Positions 37,171 through 50,262 of a stretch of DNA of 64,000 bases are shown here, one piece after another. The stretch's first letter is position 1, and the number at the start of each line of letters is the position of its first letter. The position numbers and the translations under genes are program-made. The stretch is from Thermomucor indicae-seudaticae. Lineage: Eukaryota > Mucoromycota > Mucoromycetes > Mucorales > Lichtheimiaceae. The stretch covers positions 43,281 through 107,280 of the forward strand of contig JSYX01000033.1 in assembly GCA_000787465.1 (NCBI GenBank), given 5' to 3'. The notes under the pieces were generated by a model. It worked only from the letters and a program-made list of their open reading frames with translations. It had not been told where the DNA came from and made no database searches.

Positions 37171-39867
37171 ATGGATCAAGGTCCTGAGTCAGAACCTCGC
37201 TCTTCAGTCGAAACGCAAACAGCTGCTGGAACGGATGGAAAGAGTATCGGCATAGAAGAACCGACGAATACAACAACAGCAAAAGATGAAGCGAAACAGA
37301 AGCGGAAAGAAAAAATTGCACGCATTTTGACCTTTTTCAGTCTACAATTATCGCTATTCTTGGCTGCTTTGGACAAGTAAAGATATCAAGAGAGAGAGAT
37401 GCGAAGTGAAGACGCTCTGTGATATATTGATCTGTACCTTTCCCGCAGCACGATTGTTTCCACGTCGTTGCCACGCATCGGCTCTGATTTCCAACAGATG
37501 GCTATATCGTCTTGGATCGTAAACAGGTAATTGACTTGGATGGGAACGTAAAAGGCTGTCGTCAATCACTCACTTAGAATGGCATAGTTATGTCTTGACT
37601 TTCGATGCGTTTCGTAAGTGAGACGGAAGAGGAAAAAGGCTTTTCCAGGACTAAAGGAAATCCAATGTATCATCAGAACCTTTGCTCTCCAAATTTTCCG
37701 ACATTTTTGGCCGTAAATATGTCCTAGTTTCTGGCATTGTTATCTTCCTTTTGGGCTCAGTCTTGTCCGGTGTGTCCAAGGTACGATCCGGTTTGGCTTT
37801 TATATTAACATGAATTGGTCACTCAAACAGCTTCTTTTCCTGTTAGACAATGATCATGCTTATTATTTGTCGAGCTATCCAGGGTATTGGTGCAGCAGGT
37901 GTAAGTAAAGACCGATGCTCCGGATGTTCCATCTATTGAACTCATTGGAACTTTCTTTTCATCTAGATCTTCTCAATGGTGGGTATACGTTAACGCGGAC
38001 GATTCTGTATTTGGAAACACTGATCTCTCTCCGTCTTTAGGTTTTCGTGATCATTTCCGACCTGGTCCCACTTGAGAAAAGAGGCAGTTACCAAGGGTAG
38101 GAGTTCTGTACATACAAAGCGAGTATACACGTACCTAATCTCCGTGGATCATATAGCCTTATCAATGCCGTATTTGCAGTTTCAAGTGTTTTTGGACCTT
38201 TAATTGGTGTAAGTGGATCTGTGGGATCAGTATATTGCAAAGCGGATGCTCATTACATGTGTGAACACAGGGAAGCTTAACGGACTATGTCTCTTGGCGA
38301 TGGAACTTTTACATCAAGTATGTGCGACCCTTTGTGTTAGACTCCTTGGAGATACTGACTCACTGTGACCCGTAGCTTACCGATTGGCGGTGTTGCTATG
38401 GTGATCCTTATCATCTTTTTGCATTTGCCAACAGAGAAGCAGAATCTTCGAGTAAAGTTGAAGCGAATTGACTATGCAGGTAATAATGATAAATGGATAG
38501 GTTGGCGAGTACACGCTTGGATGGCACTCACTGTGAAAGCTAGGCAACTTTCTCGTCTTGGCCGCTGCCACGCTTTTCCTTTTGGCAATGAACTTTGGCG
38601 GCCAGACGTTCCCTTGGAGGTCGGCTGCTGTTATTGTTCGTATCGATCGATTTGCGCCGATGTACAATAACGAAAGCTCATTTTCTTTTTTCCATTCCAT
38701 GTAGACGCCATTTGTCTTGACAGGGGTGTTGGTGGCTCTGCTCACTGTAGTTGAGATCAAGTTTGCCAAGGAACCCTTGCTGCCTCCGAGACTGTTCACG
38801 AATCGATCAGTCGTCAGTGTGCTTCTGGTCAATATCTTTTTCGGGTTGACGTTCTTTGCCACCTTGTACTATCTTCCCATCTACTTTCAAGTCGTGCGCG
38901 GTGATTCTGCCATGTGGTCCGGTATTCGACTTATTCCTATGCAGATGGTCATTTGTGTCCTTTCCACATCCGTCGGCTTCTCCATCTCCAAGTTTGGAAT
39001 CTATCGGCCTTTGTAAGTTATTCGATTCGTTTTGATACGCATCAGAATACTAAGTCCGAGAACAGCATGACTGTAGGCATGGCATTTTTGACTCTGTGTG
39101 TCGGTCTGTACAGTCTATTTGAACGAGAGACTAGTTGGTCAAGTAAGTTGGTGCAAACTATTGAGAGCTCTTTAGGCCTTGCAATTGATCAATTTTCACT
39201 GTAGGAATCTATGGCTTCACGGTAATTGAGGGCTTGGGTTGCGGTTGCATGTTTTCTTCAACGATCATTGCGCTTCAGGCCGCTGTTGAGAAGAGAGATG
39301 TTGGTGAGTGGAAATAATGCGAAAATACTTTGACGGCTATAGTGTTGATGAATCGTCTTTCTTGTTTAAAAGCGGTCGTTACTGGTCTCAACAATTTCTC
39401 TCGTGTGTTGGGTGGCGCCCTTGGCGTCGCTATCGCCTCTGCTGTCTTGAACTCGACACTCCAGCAAAAGTTGCCTGGTGTGGTTCCAATGGCCTATGTA
39501 GAACAAATCTGGCAATCTCCTGAATACGTTCGCAGCGGGCTTCCTGAGCAATACATAGATCCAGTTCTCTCTGTCTATGTTGACTCGCTTAGACTCGTCT
39601 GGTACATTCTCACTATCATGTCTGGTCTAGGTAACGTTACAACTAAGACGGAAACTTGGAAAAAAGACTAGTAGCTGATAAGGTTCCTAATTTTTAGGTT
39701 TCATCAGTTCACTCTTTACCAAACATCACCCCATTCATCAGCGTCCTAAACAACCGGGACAGCCACAACAGCAACAGGAGCAACAACAGGATACTACTGA
39801 AAAGGACGAAGTCGTGGTCGATATGTCTGACAAGAACGACGATGCACAGAAACCTACTCGTCCTTAG
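37171..39867 (+). CDS. MFS drug:H+ antiporter, DHA2 (14-spanner) family
   Basis: Proton-coupled efflux pump of the plasma or vacuolar membrane. It is split by about twelve short introns; I verified the first eight joins by phase. They give [17 protein letters not shown] (the DHA2 motif D1 in helix 1), [31 protein letters not shown] (motif A), [51 protein letters not shown] (antiporter motif C) and NLPIGG. The middle carries the two extra helices typical of 14-spanners. The C-terminal tail is glutamine-rich ([10 protein letters not shown]) and cytosolic. One exon, 37967-37978, is only 12 nt (IFSM). The protein should be near 560 residues. Specificity (multidrug, siderophore, amino acid) cannot be told. 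AATAAA follows at 39996-40001. Confidence 0.9.
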
Positions 39868-39995
39868 ACCGATTTATCATTTTTCTTTTTTTTTTTTTCA
39901 TCCTGAGCATTTTTCAACAAGCATTCTTGTTCATACCACTGATCATATCTGTAACGCGTAGTTCAACCTTGTACTATATATAATATATATATCTC

Positions 39996-40001
39996 AATAA
40001 A
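39996..40001 (+). terminator. Polyadenylation signal AATAAA of the MFS gene
   Basis: A canonical AATAAA 129 bp after the MFS stop, preceded by a TATATA-rich efficiency-element-like stretch at 39972-39992, and 200 bp from the stop of the convergent PUF gene. Confidence 0.55.
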
Positions 40002-40201
40002 GCATTAGAAAGGCCAGGAAACTTTATTGTCGCGCTAGATGATTGATTATAGTACTAGTACGAAGTTGCAGAAGCAGAGCAAGGGAGAAGGGCTTAAATG
40101 ACACTTTAAAACGTTGACGTTGTATGATACATATTATCAGCAGCATAAAGATTCGAAGAAAGGGCCAGGGACACGCCCTGGCCAATCTTGTCTTCTTACT
40201 T

Positions 40202-42450
40202 TTACGGAGTGTTAGAAGCAGGGTAAGTTGTGATCTCGTGGTGCCGTAAGACCTTCTCTACAAGGAAAGCGACGCGTTGACCGTACTTTGAACTACGCAG
40301 CGAAACCATGTGTTTCTTGATGAGGCGACACATCCGGACTCGGTGGTTCTCAGGTTCGGAATGGTTAATGAGCCACTGGACGACATAGTTGCCATATTGG
40401 TCAGAGGCCATGTCTATCAATGGTTCTCGTGACGAACGCTGATTCTGGTTTTGCTGTACTGTGATCTTCTCCAGGAACTGCTCCAGGAAGACCTGTCCGC
40501 CGATCCTCAAGGCCTTTTCGACTACCTTGGATGCAAACTGGTCCGTGCTCAGTTGAAAAGCGTGTTCCAATATGGCCTGGAAAGCCACCTGTCGATCGTC
40601 ACTGTTTTCCGCGTGTTCTAGAATATGTTGCACAACCCAATTGCCCCATTGGCCCCTGGCGATAGCAATAAGGTTGGCCAGTATTTCATCCAAGACGGGT
40701 CTTTTCTCGGCTTCTGATAGGTTCTCAAAGATATGCTGTATCACAAGGCTACCGGTTTCATCGAGTGCCACGCGTGTCCAGTGATGCTGAAGGGCTTTGT
40801 GGACATGGTCCATCACTTGGGGCGGGTCCTCCATTGTCCATCGCATTTCAAAGACCTTCTGCCAGATATGGCAAGCATGCTTGTTCGTGAACGTTTCCGG
40901 GATACTTTGACACAGTTCCTGTACCATACTTGCTCTCGTCGGTTCATCTGCATATTCAAGTGCCTGGTTTATGCGCATCAGAATAAGAAATGGGAACTGT
41001 ATAACGTATTCAACCTTACCTTTTGCAGTACATGGCAACCAAATTGCTGGCACGTCAAGGCAACGACACGGTCACGCATTTCCGCGATCAACGCGGCAAC
41101 CTGTTCTGGTTCGCAGACTTCCAGTAATCGCTGGACGAGAAAATTGCCAAAGCGACTTGTCATTAATGCGTAAGCTTGCTGTAAGACGGCACGGAATATC
41201 TCTTGCTTTTGTTCATTGGTTGCGGTCTTTAGTTTTTGCTGCATAAAGATGGATGCCTGTTGGTCTCCGCGCTGGATAATCTTGTCTACCATAACCTGAA
41301 TGACAAATAGTATGAGTCGACTTGTTCCGTCTTCTGAGTGATATTCCAAGTACGTACCTGCCAGTCGACTGTAGCATTCTTATCAAGTCGGCGACGGTAT
41401 TCCGGGTTAGTAAGGCCTTGCTTAGTCCGTTTCTTGACAAATATCACTTGTTAGTTATCGTCTTTTTACTCGCGATATTCGAGTAGTTACCTCGCCTGAA
41501 CCTCGTCGTCGCGTGATTTTGGAATGGTCCTCTTCTTCTTTTCGGTTAGACCTTAAGCAAAAGTCTCAGTTAGCTTTCTGGGTTTACTATCCGGCAATCG
41601 CAGAAGAAAAGGACTCACCTTGCTTGGCGCACGTCAGTCAGTGGTTCCGAATCAATGGAATTTGCCTTGGATCCACCATACAAATCCCCGTCTTGGCTGC
41701 TGCACGATGGAGCCTCACACAACTGTGTCACAACCGCAAGTTGATGCCGAAGATTTTGTAGTTCTCGCTCTTTGCCAGAGAGACACGCTTGAAGATCCCA
41801 CAATTTCTGCAGAATAGGATTTAGCTTTCTTTAGTTGTGTTCGGTCCGCGTGACCTTATTCACCTTTTCAAAATGGGTTTCTATTTTGCTCATATCGTCC
41901 AAAAGACCACGAATAACCTCGAGCGCGTTATAAAGATGATAGCGAAGTGTGTCCGAGGACATGCCAGCCATAGTCACCATGGTCAAGGACAACAGGCTGG
42001 CTATAGATTTATTAACTGGAGGTTGTTCGTCAAGGTAGGATGCCATCACGTTGCAGCGATTGTATTCGGAATCCAGAGAATCGTTAGAAGTAGAAGACTA
42101 TAAGAGGTGAAGAGTGAGTTTATATCGTGTAATAAAGCAAGTGGGTTTAGGGTTTCATGTACCTTAAGTGGTGCACATAGATTACTGTACGGAAGGAAGA
42201 TGTTGGATTTCAAGAGCTGTTCAAACGTTTCGCTTGGCGAAGGGGTACGAGATGAATCGATGTCGGCGGCCATCCCCATGTTTGTTGTGCTGGGAGGTGT
42301 CGGTAGACGTGTCGTCGCATGAACAAACGTGTCCTTCGAGTACGGAACCGAAAAGATATCTCGAGAGTTCGTTAAGGATATATCATTGCTCCGGATTGGT
42401 TCATGGATAAGTGGCTGCCACTTATTGTTTGTCCAAATATCAGCCAACAT
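40202..42450 (-). CDS. PUF (Pumilio) family RNA-binding protein
   Basis: Binds 3' untranslated regions and represses or localises mRNAs. I join seven exons starting at 42450 (first two: 42450-42163 and 42097-41864), giving about 625 residues. The N-terminal ~190 residues are low-complexity and serine/proline-rich, followed by a short coiled coil (SGKERELQNLRHQL). The PUF array starts around NATVDWQVMVDKII. Repeats seen in order: SRFGNFLVQRLLE, QQFGCHVLQKALE, NKHACHIWQKVFE, DETGSLVIQHIFE, GQWGNWVVQHILE, DQFASKVVEKALR, DQYGNYVVQWLIN and a final SSKYGQRVAFLVE. The eight-unit count matches the family. The helix residues NFxxQ, CHxxQ, NWxxQ and NYxxQ match RNA-contact positions, while ACHIWQ, SLVIQ and SKVVE depart from the classical code, so its target motif may differ from UGUANAUA. 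Confidence 0.88.
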
Positions 42451-42970
42451 TATTAAATTACTGTTAAAGAAGGTTACTGCAGGGAAGGCGAAATAAGAGA
42501 GAACCGAAAGAAGCCGAGACAGAGAGGCTCTTTAAATATCCCGAATTTAAGCATGATAATTAGACGAGTGTGGCGATCCTAATAAAAGGAAAAAAGTGTG
42601 GGTGCGTCTCCACCCCCGTCTTTAGAGTGACAAGACAGGTTGCATTGTCGTCGACACAGGCACAGATCAACAGTTCGTATAACAATAGGCCTGCTTTATT
42701 TAACACAGTCGAATCCATTTCCCCACTTTTCTTCTCGCCCCCTTCTTCACTTGAGTAAAAAGGCGGCTTGCTCCCTATTTTCTCGTGCAAACTAGGAGGT
42801 GTAATTAGGGGACTTGATCGCGCGACATCGATCCAACATAGGTCTTCGAGAAAAGTTCAATGCTAAAGGAGAGGACCGGGGATCGGCTATCTCGTTACCA
42901 TTTATGACAATTTTGCTTCATACGTTTCTGCCGATCCCCATGCTCTGCGTGAAGGGTTGTGCACAACATC

Positions 42971-43009
42971 GAGTGCGTGTGCGAGTGCGTGTACGTGTGC
43001 GTGTGTGGT
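42971..43009. repeat. Imperfect (GTGC/GT)n simple repeat
   Basis: Alternating purine-pyrimidine tract of GTGCGT/GTGCGA/GTACGT units, of the type that can adopt Z-DNA. Confidence 0.75.
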
Positions 43010-44464
43010 GACGCCTGCATCGTGTGACACAGGGATGAACTTGTGTCTTGCCGATCGCAAAGTCAAGGTTTTCTTCATTGATGCCTTTAGACCATAGGAA
43101 CAACCTTAGATTTGTCATGCGGCGCTGCAGGGTACAGCACTTGCTTCATTTACCTGGAACAAGTGTCAGGGACCATATACCCATTCCTTTTTACATAAGG
43201 ATAGAAGGGTTCACAGCGCACATTACTCGGCTTGATTGAAAGGTCCCAATGAATGTCAAATGATGCCCGTATGATTGCGCAGTCCGTGCCACTCATAATG
43301 CAACTGCAGACGGCGTAAACACCCCCCTCTCTATATGCAGCCAAGTGATTTGTTCATTTCATAGCATGAATCTCCACCGCGCGCTTTAAACGGTAGCTTG
43401 AATTTCTTCGGTAGACAGAGGTGTGAGCTACTTTGTTGAAGGGAATTTAGAGCGTTTATAGAATGCACTTCGGTTTGCCGTTTGATATGGTAATGAAGTG
43501 ATTAAAGATCCGCGACAACACTGAGAAAACACAACAGATGCATCATATTTATGCGCAGTCAATGTAGAAAACAAAAGCAATAAATGACAAAACGTCAGGC
43601 AATCAAGACCGGACTGCAGAAGAGCCTCCATATGGTCCGGTCGCCGATATGGTGTTGAGGTCTGGTAGAAGTTTCTAGGACACAATAAGAAAGCCCAGAA
43701 ACAGTGCATACGTCTAATCGGGTTATTGACCTCGTGCTTTCATCCTATGAATGAGCTCACAAATCTTACGCCTGTTATTCTGCATCATACCGCTAACGCG
43801 TATGTATGCGTATGCAGTAATCCTTATTTTTTCCATAACCATCTATATTCCAGGATAGTCGATATTAATGAACGGGAGGGGGGCCAAACCGGCGACATGA
43901 ACGAAAATGGTTTGTCGATCGATAAATCCTTTTTTAACAGTACCAAGCCTTATTCAGTGTTGATCGTTTGCTTGCACTCCTGCTATCTAACAAGTCATTG
44001 ATCGATCTACGTATAGCTACTCGATATAAGCTTTTTTGTTTATGCTGCAATTGCAGCAGTTAGATTTATCCAACTGCAGATCAGACAAACAGAAGACCGT
44101 GCACGGTAATGATTTTTAAGTCCGCCGTTGCCGAGGAAACGCCGGACTCAATGTGTCACAAAATGACATCCTCATTCACACGCACGAAATACTCTCGTCT
44201 TGGACTTACTTCCTAAAATAGTTCTTGTTTTTCAACCAGAGAGAAAAGCAGAGAGCTCACAATAGCCACACCCTTCTTTATAGTTACTGGTTAGTAAGCG
44301 ATCACGAAATAAAGGGACCCGGAAACAAATGGAACCTTCATACCAGGAGCGGAATGAGACGTTACAGCCGAGGGGTGCACAGGCTTCATTGTCCTCACTA
44401 ACCATCATCAATCGGAGCAAACGTTAGGCCCGATCCTGCAGTATTTTTGATTGAAAGCAAGAAA

Positions 44465-44473
44465 ATGACATGA
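44465..44473 (+). promoter_or_regulatory. Two-codon upstream ORF abutting the FUSC-like gene start
   Basis: ATG ACA TGA ends exactly one base before the ATG at 44474. If both start codons are in the mRNA leader, ribosomes would terminate directly on the main start. Confidence 0.35.
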
Positions 44474-47400
44474 ATGATACCTGCTCTTGCCTCAAGTGAT
44501 CTTTGCAAATCAACTGAAGCTTATATGACGGAGGAAAACCTGGGATACCACTGGTCGAACTACCGTTTCGATCAGTCCTCGTCGGGCCCGCCCGCTGTAG
44601 TACAGCAGACTTCTTCTATAAGCGACGACGACGACAGCAACGCTTTCTGTCCTATGGAAAAACGGCAGGGGTAATTGTCTTCGGCATTACCATCCGACTC
44701 ATGTGCACTCTTAGCTGTATGAGCAAGTACTAAACTTGCAATATACAGGTACTTTGACCTGTCGTTAAGCGATCAAACGAAACGTGATCCTGCGTCGAAG
44801 CCACCAAAGATCTTCACAATCGATCCAAATGTATCGAGTAACGAGGAAACCGACAAGGAAGAAGACAATGACAAAGATAGCGATACCATCGATCGCCTGC
44901 ACGACAAGATGCCGGAACGCGGTGTCTCATTCCGACCGAAGCTGGAGTATATTGGAAGAGCCTACTCTGCAGCGCAATCCCTGGCAACAACCAACGATGA
45001 CGAACCAAGGACGAAAAAGGAACGCGTATTGGACTTTTTGCACCGCAAGTTCCCGTCACGCATCGTTCGACGAGTTTTGAAATGCACGATTGCTTATTTG
45101 ATTGCGGCCTTGTTCAGCCTGATCAGACCAGTCGCCCAAGCTCTTGGTCCCAGTGTATTTCTGACGACAGCGGGTATGCTTTTTAGCCATCCCGGGAGGA
45201 GTATGGGTGCACAATTTGACGCCACAATAACGTCGGTGCTCGGTATTTGCTCCGGAATGGCCTTCACTTACGCTGGACTTGCGGCGGCAGTGAGCTACAA
45301 TACCCGCCACCCGGACAATCTGGACCTGGGCGTGGCCATCAATGCCGCGTTTCTGTTCTGCGGAATCTTCTTGGCTCAAATGTTGCGTCAAGTCTATCCT
45401 CGCTTTTTCTTCTTTTCGCTCCAAGCCATGATCCTCATGATCTTTAGTTTCACGTCCTCTGGCGGCCTAAAGCAGACAACCTTGCCTACACAACTGCCTC
45501 TCCAACTGGGAATTCCTCTGCTTTGCGGTGCCGCCATTTCTCAAGTCGTGAATCTTCTCTTTTGGCCAGAAACTGCTGTGGATGGATTAGGTATGGCCAA
45601 AAACAGAAAGTTGTGTTGTAATCACTGGAGACATTTGCTTACGCGTATTCTCTGAAAGGTCGTGCTTTGAAAGAGACGTTCACGAGCAGCAAGGAGATGC
45701 TGGATATGATCACGAAGCAGTTCTTTTTGGATCCGGAATCAGAGATGGTAGCTGGCGAAGTCGTGGATATAACGGCTGATCGAATGCGTGCTGGCATCAC
45801 CAAGGTGAAAACGGCTTATCATGAAGCCAAATACGAAATATCCTACACTTATATTCGCCCTTACGAACTTGGTGAAATCCAGAAATCCCTGGACAGACTT
45901 ACAAAACATCTAAACATCCTGGGCGGTAGCTTAAAAACCGAAAGAGTGCTTTTTGAGAATGCGATTGCAGCGCTGGAACTGGAAACGGAACAGAACGCAG
46001 ATAATCCACCAGTTGCACAACAGCAGCATCCAACAGAAGTTGATAGCGACCAAGAAGGACAACCCAGAAAATCTGTGCTCAGATGGATAGATAGTGAGGA
46101 TGAAAAGCATCTACGGAGGGCAGCATTATTTGCAGCTGGAGAATATAGTCAGACCGGGAAATATACAAGCCCTCATAATTCTAGGCCGTCATCGCGTGCT
46201 GGCTCGAGAGCTGGTTCAAGGCGTACATCGTTTGACGAAGACTATGCTGAACAAAACCAAAAGTCGGTAACTTCCATCAAATCCTTCCTCAATATGGCAA
46301 GGCTGAGCGGATCTACTCCAAAACCACCTCCAAAGACGAACCGGCAACTTGAACACGGGGACGGGGAACTGCTAGTGACCTATCTCGAAAGTTTAAGAGA
46401 TCCTTTGATGCGCCTGTCTATTGAATGTGCGGCTGTCCTTGATTGCGTCAACCGAAGTGTTATCGTGGAGCTGGACGTGGATGACGAAGACGACAAATCA
46501 ATACGCAAAACCTGGGTTGCATACATAAGTCATTTGCTGAAATGGCAGAAAGGCAAGCCTTTCAATGGCCTCGTCAATACAAAAGCGCATAGGCGGCACG
46601 AACCGGATGAATGCAACTGTGCGCAGACGATTCACGAGGCTATTATCAAATTCGACAAGGCAGAACAGGAACGTATGCATACCTTGTACGAACTGAATCG
46701 TAGCAAATTGGGAAGCGATACTTTGGACCTTGGAAAGCGCGAAGAATTGTTTCTGGTGTTTTTCTTTATCTTTTCATTACGTGAAGTAGCGAACGAGCTC
46801 GAAAGCATGGCTAGAAACATGGACAATCTGCGGGCGTCTCGTCGAGGCAGGAAGCGAAAGCACCTCTATATGCCGCAGCTGACACAAAAGTGGTGGAAGA
46901 AATGGGCCATCTCGAATAACCACCAGAGCATCAGGGACAAGGGCGGCTATGCATTATGTACGTACAAGTTAACCTGCTTTTGACTCGCCGTACACTAATA
47001 TTTAACGTTTGTTAGCCAATCTGGAATCAGCTATGCCAACGGAAACAAGGAAACCGGATGTGGACGAGGAATATCGTTTGACCAAAATGAAGACCGGAGA
47101 GACAGTTCGTAGGCCGCGACGATTGTCATCGGTGGCGTCACATAAAAGCAGTTCGCAGATAGCACTGGATCGCACCCCGTCAAAGGCATCAAAAACCTCA
47201 AAGGCCTCAACAACTTTGAGGAAACGCAGAACTATCGAGGACTCGATATTTTCACAGCCGGTATCACCGTTACCCAGGGAGGTAACAAACCAAGAATCTG
47301 CTGAAGACGTTGAGGCGCAAAATGAAGCGGAGGATACGCCCAAGCTGCCACTGTTTTTGCGTATACGGTACAATATATGGCTCAGTCTACAGTACTTTAA

Positions 47401-48909
47401 GAAATACGAGTTCAAGTTTGCTTTGAAAATGGCTACTGCTGTTCTGGTTTTGTCCCTTCCGGCCTTCTTTCCCTCATCAGCTGCCTGGTATCAAAGCGCG
47501 CGCGGGCAATGGGCTTGCATGACTATTATAGCCATCATGAACCCCACAAGGTGAGTACGTTTATAGCTGTCAGTAAAAAGGTAGTTGCCGATAATGGTAT
47601 ATAGCGGTGGTACTTGGGAAGCAAGTTTCTGGAGAGTTGTTGGAACACTTGTTGGTGCTTTTGTTGGCTGGGCTGCTCTGGAGGCTAATGGTGGCAGCCC
47701 TTATCTGCTTGCTGTGTTTGCCGTACTGTTATGTACGTATCTCTTTCCATCAAAGCATGATATAAATACGACAGCTTATGCAGTTTTTCCTTTTCATTAG
47801 CCATGCCCTTTTTCTACATCCATCTAGGCAGTACGTATAGCAAGGTCGGCATTGTGGTACTTATGACATATATGGCGGTCGCGCTCAGCCGATATGTGAA
47901 TGAACCAGACGAGCCAATAGCTTATACCGTATGGTAGGTGCTTGGGAAAGAAGTACCAGCATTGAGCTTTAATGACTGTCTATATTGGCAGGAAACGGAC
48001 GGCTACTGTCGTCATCGGTATATTAGTGGCGGTATCGCTTAACTGGTAGGAACGAAAGACAATATGCGACACACAGACCACTGAACTTCCTGTTATATAA
48101 AGGATGATCTGGCCGTTTGTAGCACGTCATGCAGTGCGAAAGTCCGTAGCAGGCATCATCGGAGAACTTGGCGATTACTGTGCGTATTTGATGGGGACAT
48201 TCCTGTTTCATGACCCACAGATCCCCCCTAAACTCGATGATATAAAAAGCGCGCAAAAAATGGAGGGAAAAATACAGAAGTCAATCAATGCATGCGCTGT
48301 TCTTCTGGAACTTACTGACCACGAGCCAAGACTTAAAGGGCCGTTTCCCAAGGCGTTTTACAGTGAGATGATAGTGTCCACGCGCAATCTCCTCGATCGC
48401 ATGCTTTCCATTCGGATTGCACTGAGCAAAATGCCTACTTCGGTCAAGAAGAACATTTGCATGCGCGAATACAATATCCACAGACGCGATATGGTAAGTT
48501 TAGAGACAATTTGAGAAGGTTGCGGCTGTGCTGATTCATCTTATTTTACAGACTGCATCTATGCTCCTTCACTTCTATACCCTTCAAACGTAAGCATGGC
48601 GATCTTGCATATGATATGCTATAGACTGACCTTGACAATGGCGACTATAGATCACTGCGATCCAAGATACCATTACCTGCCTACATGCCTTCTGCCAGAG
48701 CAGCTCGTACTCGTCTTGTTAGATACCGAGGAATGCAAACGAACCGTGCGGAACAATGGGCCCGGTACAAAAACCTTTGCTGGTTTGCAATGGCAAGCTG
48801 TACGGAGGAAATCATTGAGGAGCTTGAACACTTGAACGACCTAGTTCGTTTCGTTGTTGGTGAAAACAGATTCGCCGACAAGGCCAGGCGTTTGGACAAC
48901 TTACTTTAA
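44474..48909 (+). CDS. FUSC/aromatic-acid-exporter-like membrane protein (BRE4 type)
   Basis: A large protein of roughly 1,250 residues with about nine introns. The first join (44474 exon to the exon starting near 44750) gives QGYFDLSLSDQTKRDP. An acidic N-terminal region precedes a first six-helix hydrophobic block, from RVLKCTIAYLIAALFSLIRP through LPLQLGIPLLCGAAISQVVN. A long hydrophilic middle (about 430 residues, charged and serine-rich) follows, then a second hydrophobic block (FALKMATAVLVLSLPAFF, GTWEASFWRVVGTLVGAFVG, then helices up to IGILVAVSLNW) and a hydrophilic C-terminal domain. The two-block design with a soluble middle is typical of fungal FUSC/ArAE-type proteins, including yeast Bre4-like ones, thought to export aromatic or organic acids. 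Function here is by family only. A downstream ATG (MTEENLGYHW) near 44525 is an alternative start. Confidence 0.85.
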
Positions 48910-50262
48910 GCATTCACTTCTCTTCCTGCATTAATGTACCCCATATATATAGTCTCGATAATCCATCATGTCATCTAAAAGTCTTCTAACAATAACGGTA
49001 GATCACAAGTTAAAAAGATCATTAAACTCAGTCTGTTTCTATGTTAAGTCCATTATGTATCTAGCGAGGTTGTCATCCTTGGGAGAAAGCTAAATTTTGT
49101 AGTCGATAAGTTATGGGAGTCTTATGATTAATGCCGCGGATTAAACGAGTAATTGTATCTTTTTATATATCATATACTAAAAGCGCTTAAATAAAAGCTC
49201 GAGTAAGAAGTATTATTTTTGATTTGAGCGTATTTTGCATTAAATTGCAGAAAAACAGAAGATAGCAGATACTGATTCTCTTCTATATCGAAGCGCACGG
49301 TTTCTAACGTTTCACGTGTCAAGATGACAAGGCTTTAGCCATTGGTATGCTAAAATTCCGTAAGAGGAATTATTTAGCTAATTGCATGAACATCTGGCGT
49401 ATTTCTTGACCTAACCGCATGCCATTATTAAGGCAAAGCAAAAAAAGCGTTGCTTAGCGTCAATTAAAACAAGAGACAATTTTTGACGGTGTAAAGATTT
49501 TTTACAGCAAATTATTTTGTGACTCTCTTTGGTACCCTATAGAACTGTGCAAGTTTCGTTTTCCCATCCGGCCCGTCTTCGGGAATTCCATATCTCTCTA
49601 CGCCTACTGTACGTTTGAACGGTTTGAGAATGATTTGAGCGCGTCGCCAGTCCTTACGTTTCCTTGCCAGCATATTCTCTACACCTGCTCTCAGTTCTGG
49701 TGGTCAGCATGGTGGCTTTCGATGAGCATAAAGCTGCTTGAAGTAAAAGAAAGACAGGTCACGGTTTAAGCAAGTCTTTCGGTTGTATGTCTTCGTTAAT
49801 CGCTCGTGGTGGCCAGCTTCGCAAGCCAGGCACGCATTCCAGTAGCCTCTGGCGGATGACTAAGACAAGTATATTCTAAGCTAGGTGTAATATTACAAGC
49901 TCGGAGACAACAGCTTGCTATGGATACCGTTACCGCAAGCGATGTTAAGCTAATAGGTTATCCCGGAAATATATTGAGCCGCTCTGCTTAGTAACGTCCA
50001 CTGCTTGGTGTCAGAATGATTGGTTTTCGCGCTCTGTTATTGGCTGAGTTCTCGCCGATCGATACGATAATCAAGATGCCCTGCAAGACTTATATTTCGA
50101 CGGACGCAATAGTGTGGTTTGGTTCTTAAAGACAGAAATCGTACGTATCTCATGAGCTTATATCCAGTTATTTGGCTGCATTTATCGTTATTTGACTGCC
50201 ATAACAGAAAGCAAATTCTAAATTTCAAACCAAGTCAGAATACAGTGTCCCTCGTGTAACTC
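48910..50262. other. AT-rich intergenic region
   Basis: No gene seen. AT-rich, notably 48930-49520, with no recognisable element. Two same-strand genes flank it. Confidence 0.55.

Larger units (their letters stand above)
42451..44473. other. 2-kb divergent intergenic region
   Basis: No supported gene. It holds a GT-rich simple repeat at 42971-43009 and, just before the next gene, a minimal upstream frame at 44465-44473. Confidence 0.5.
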
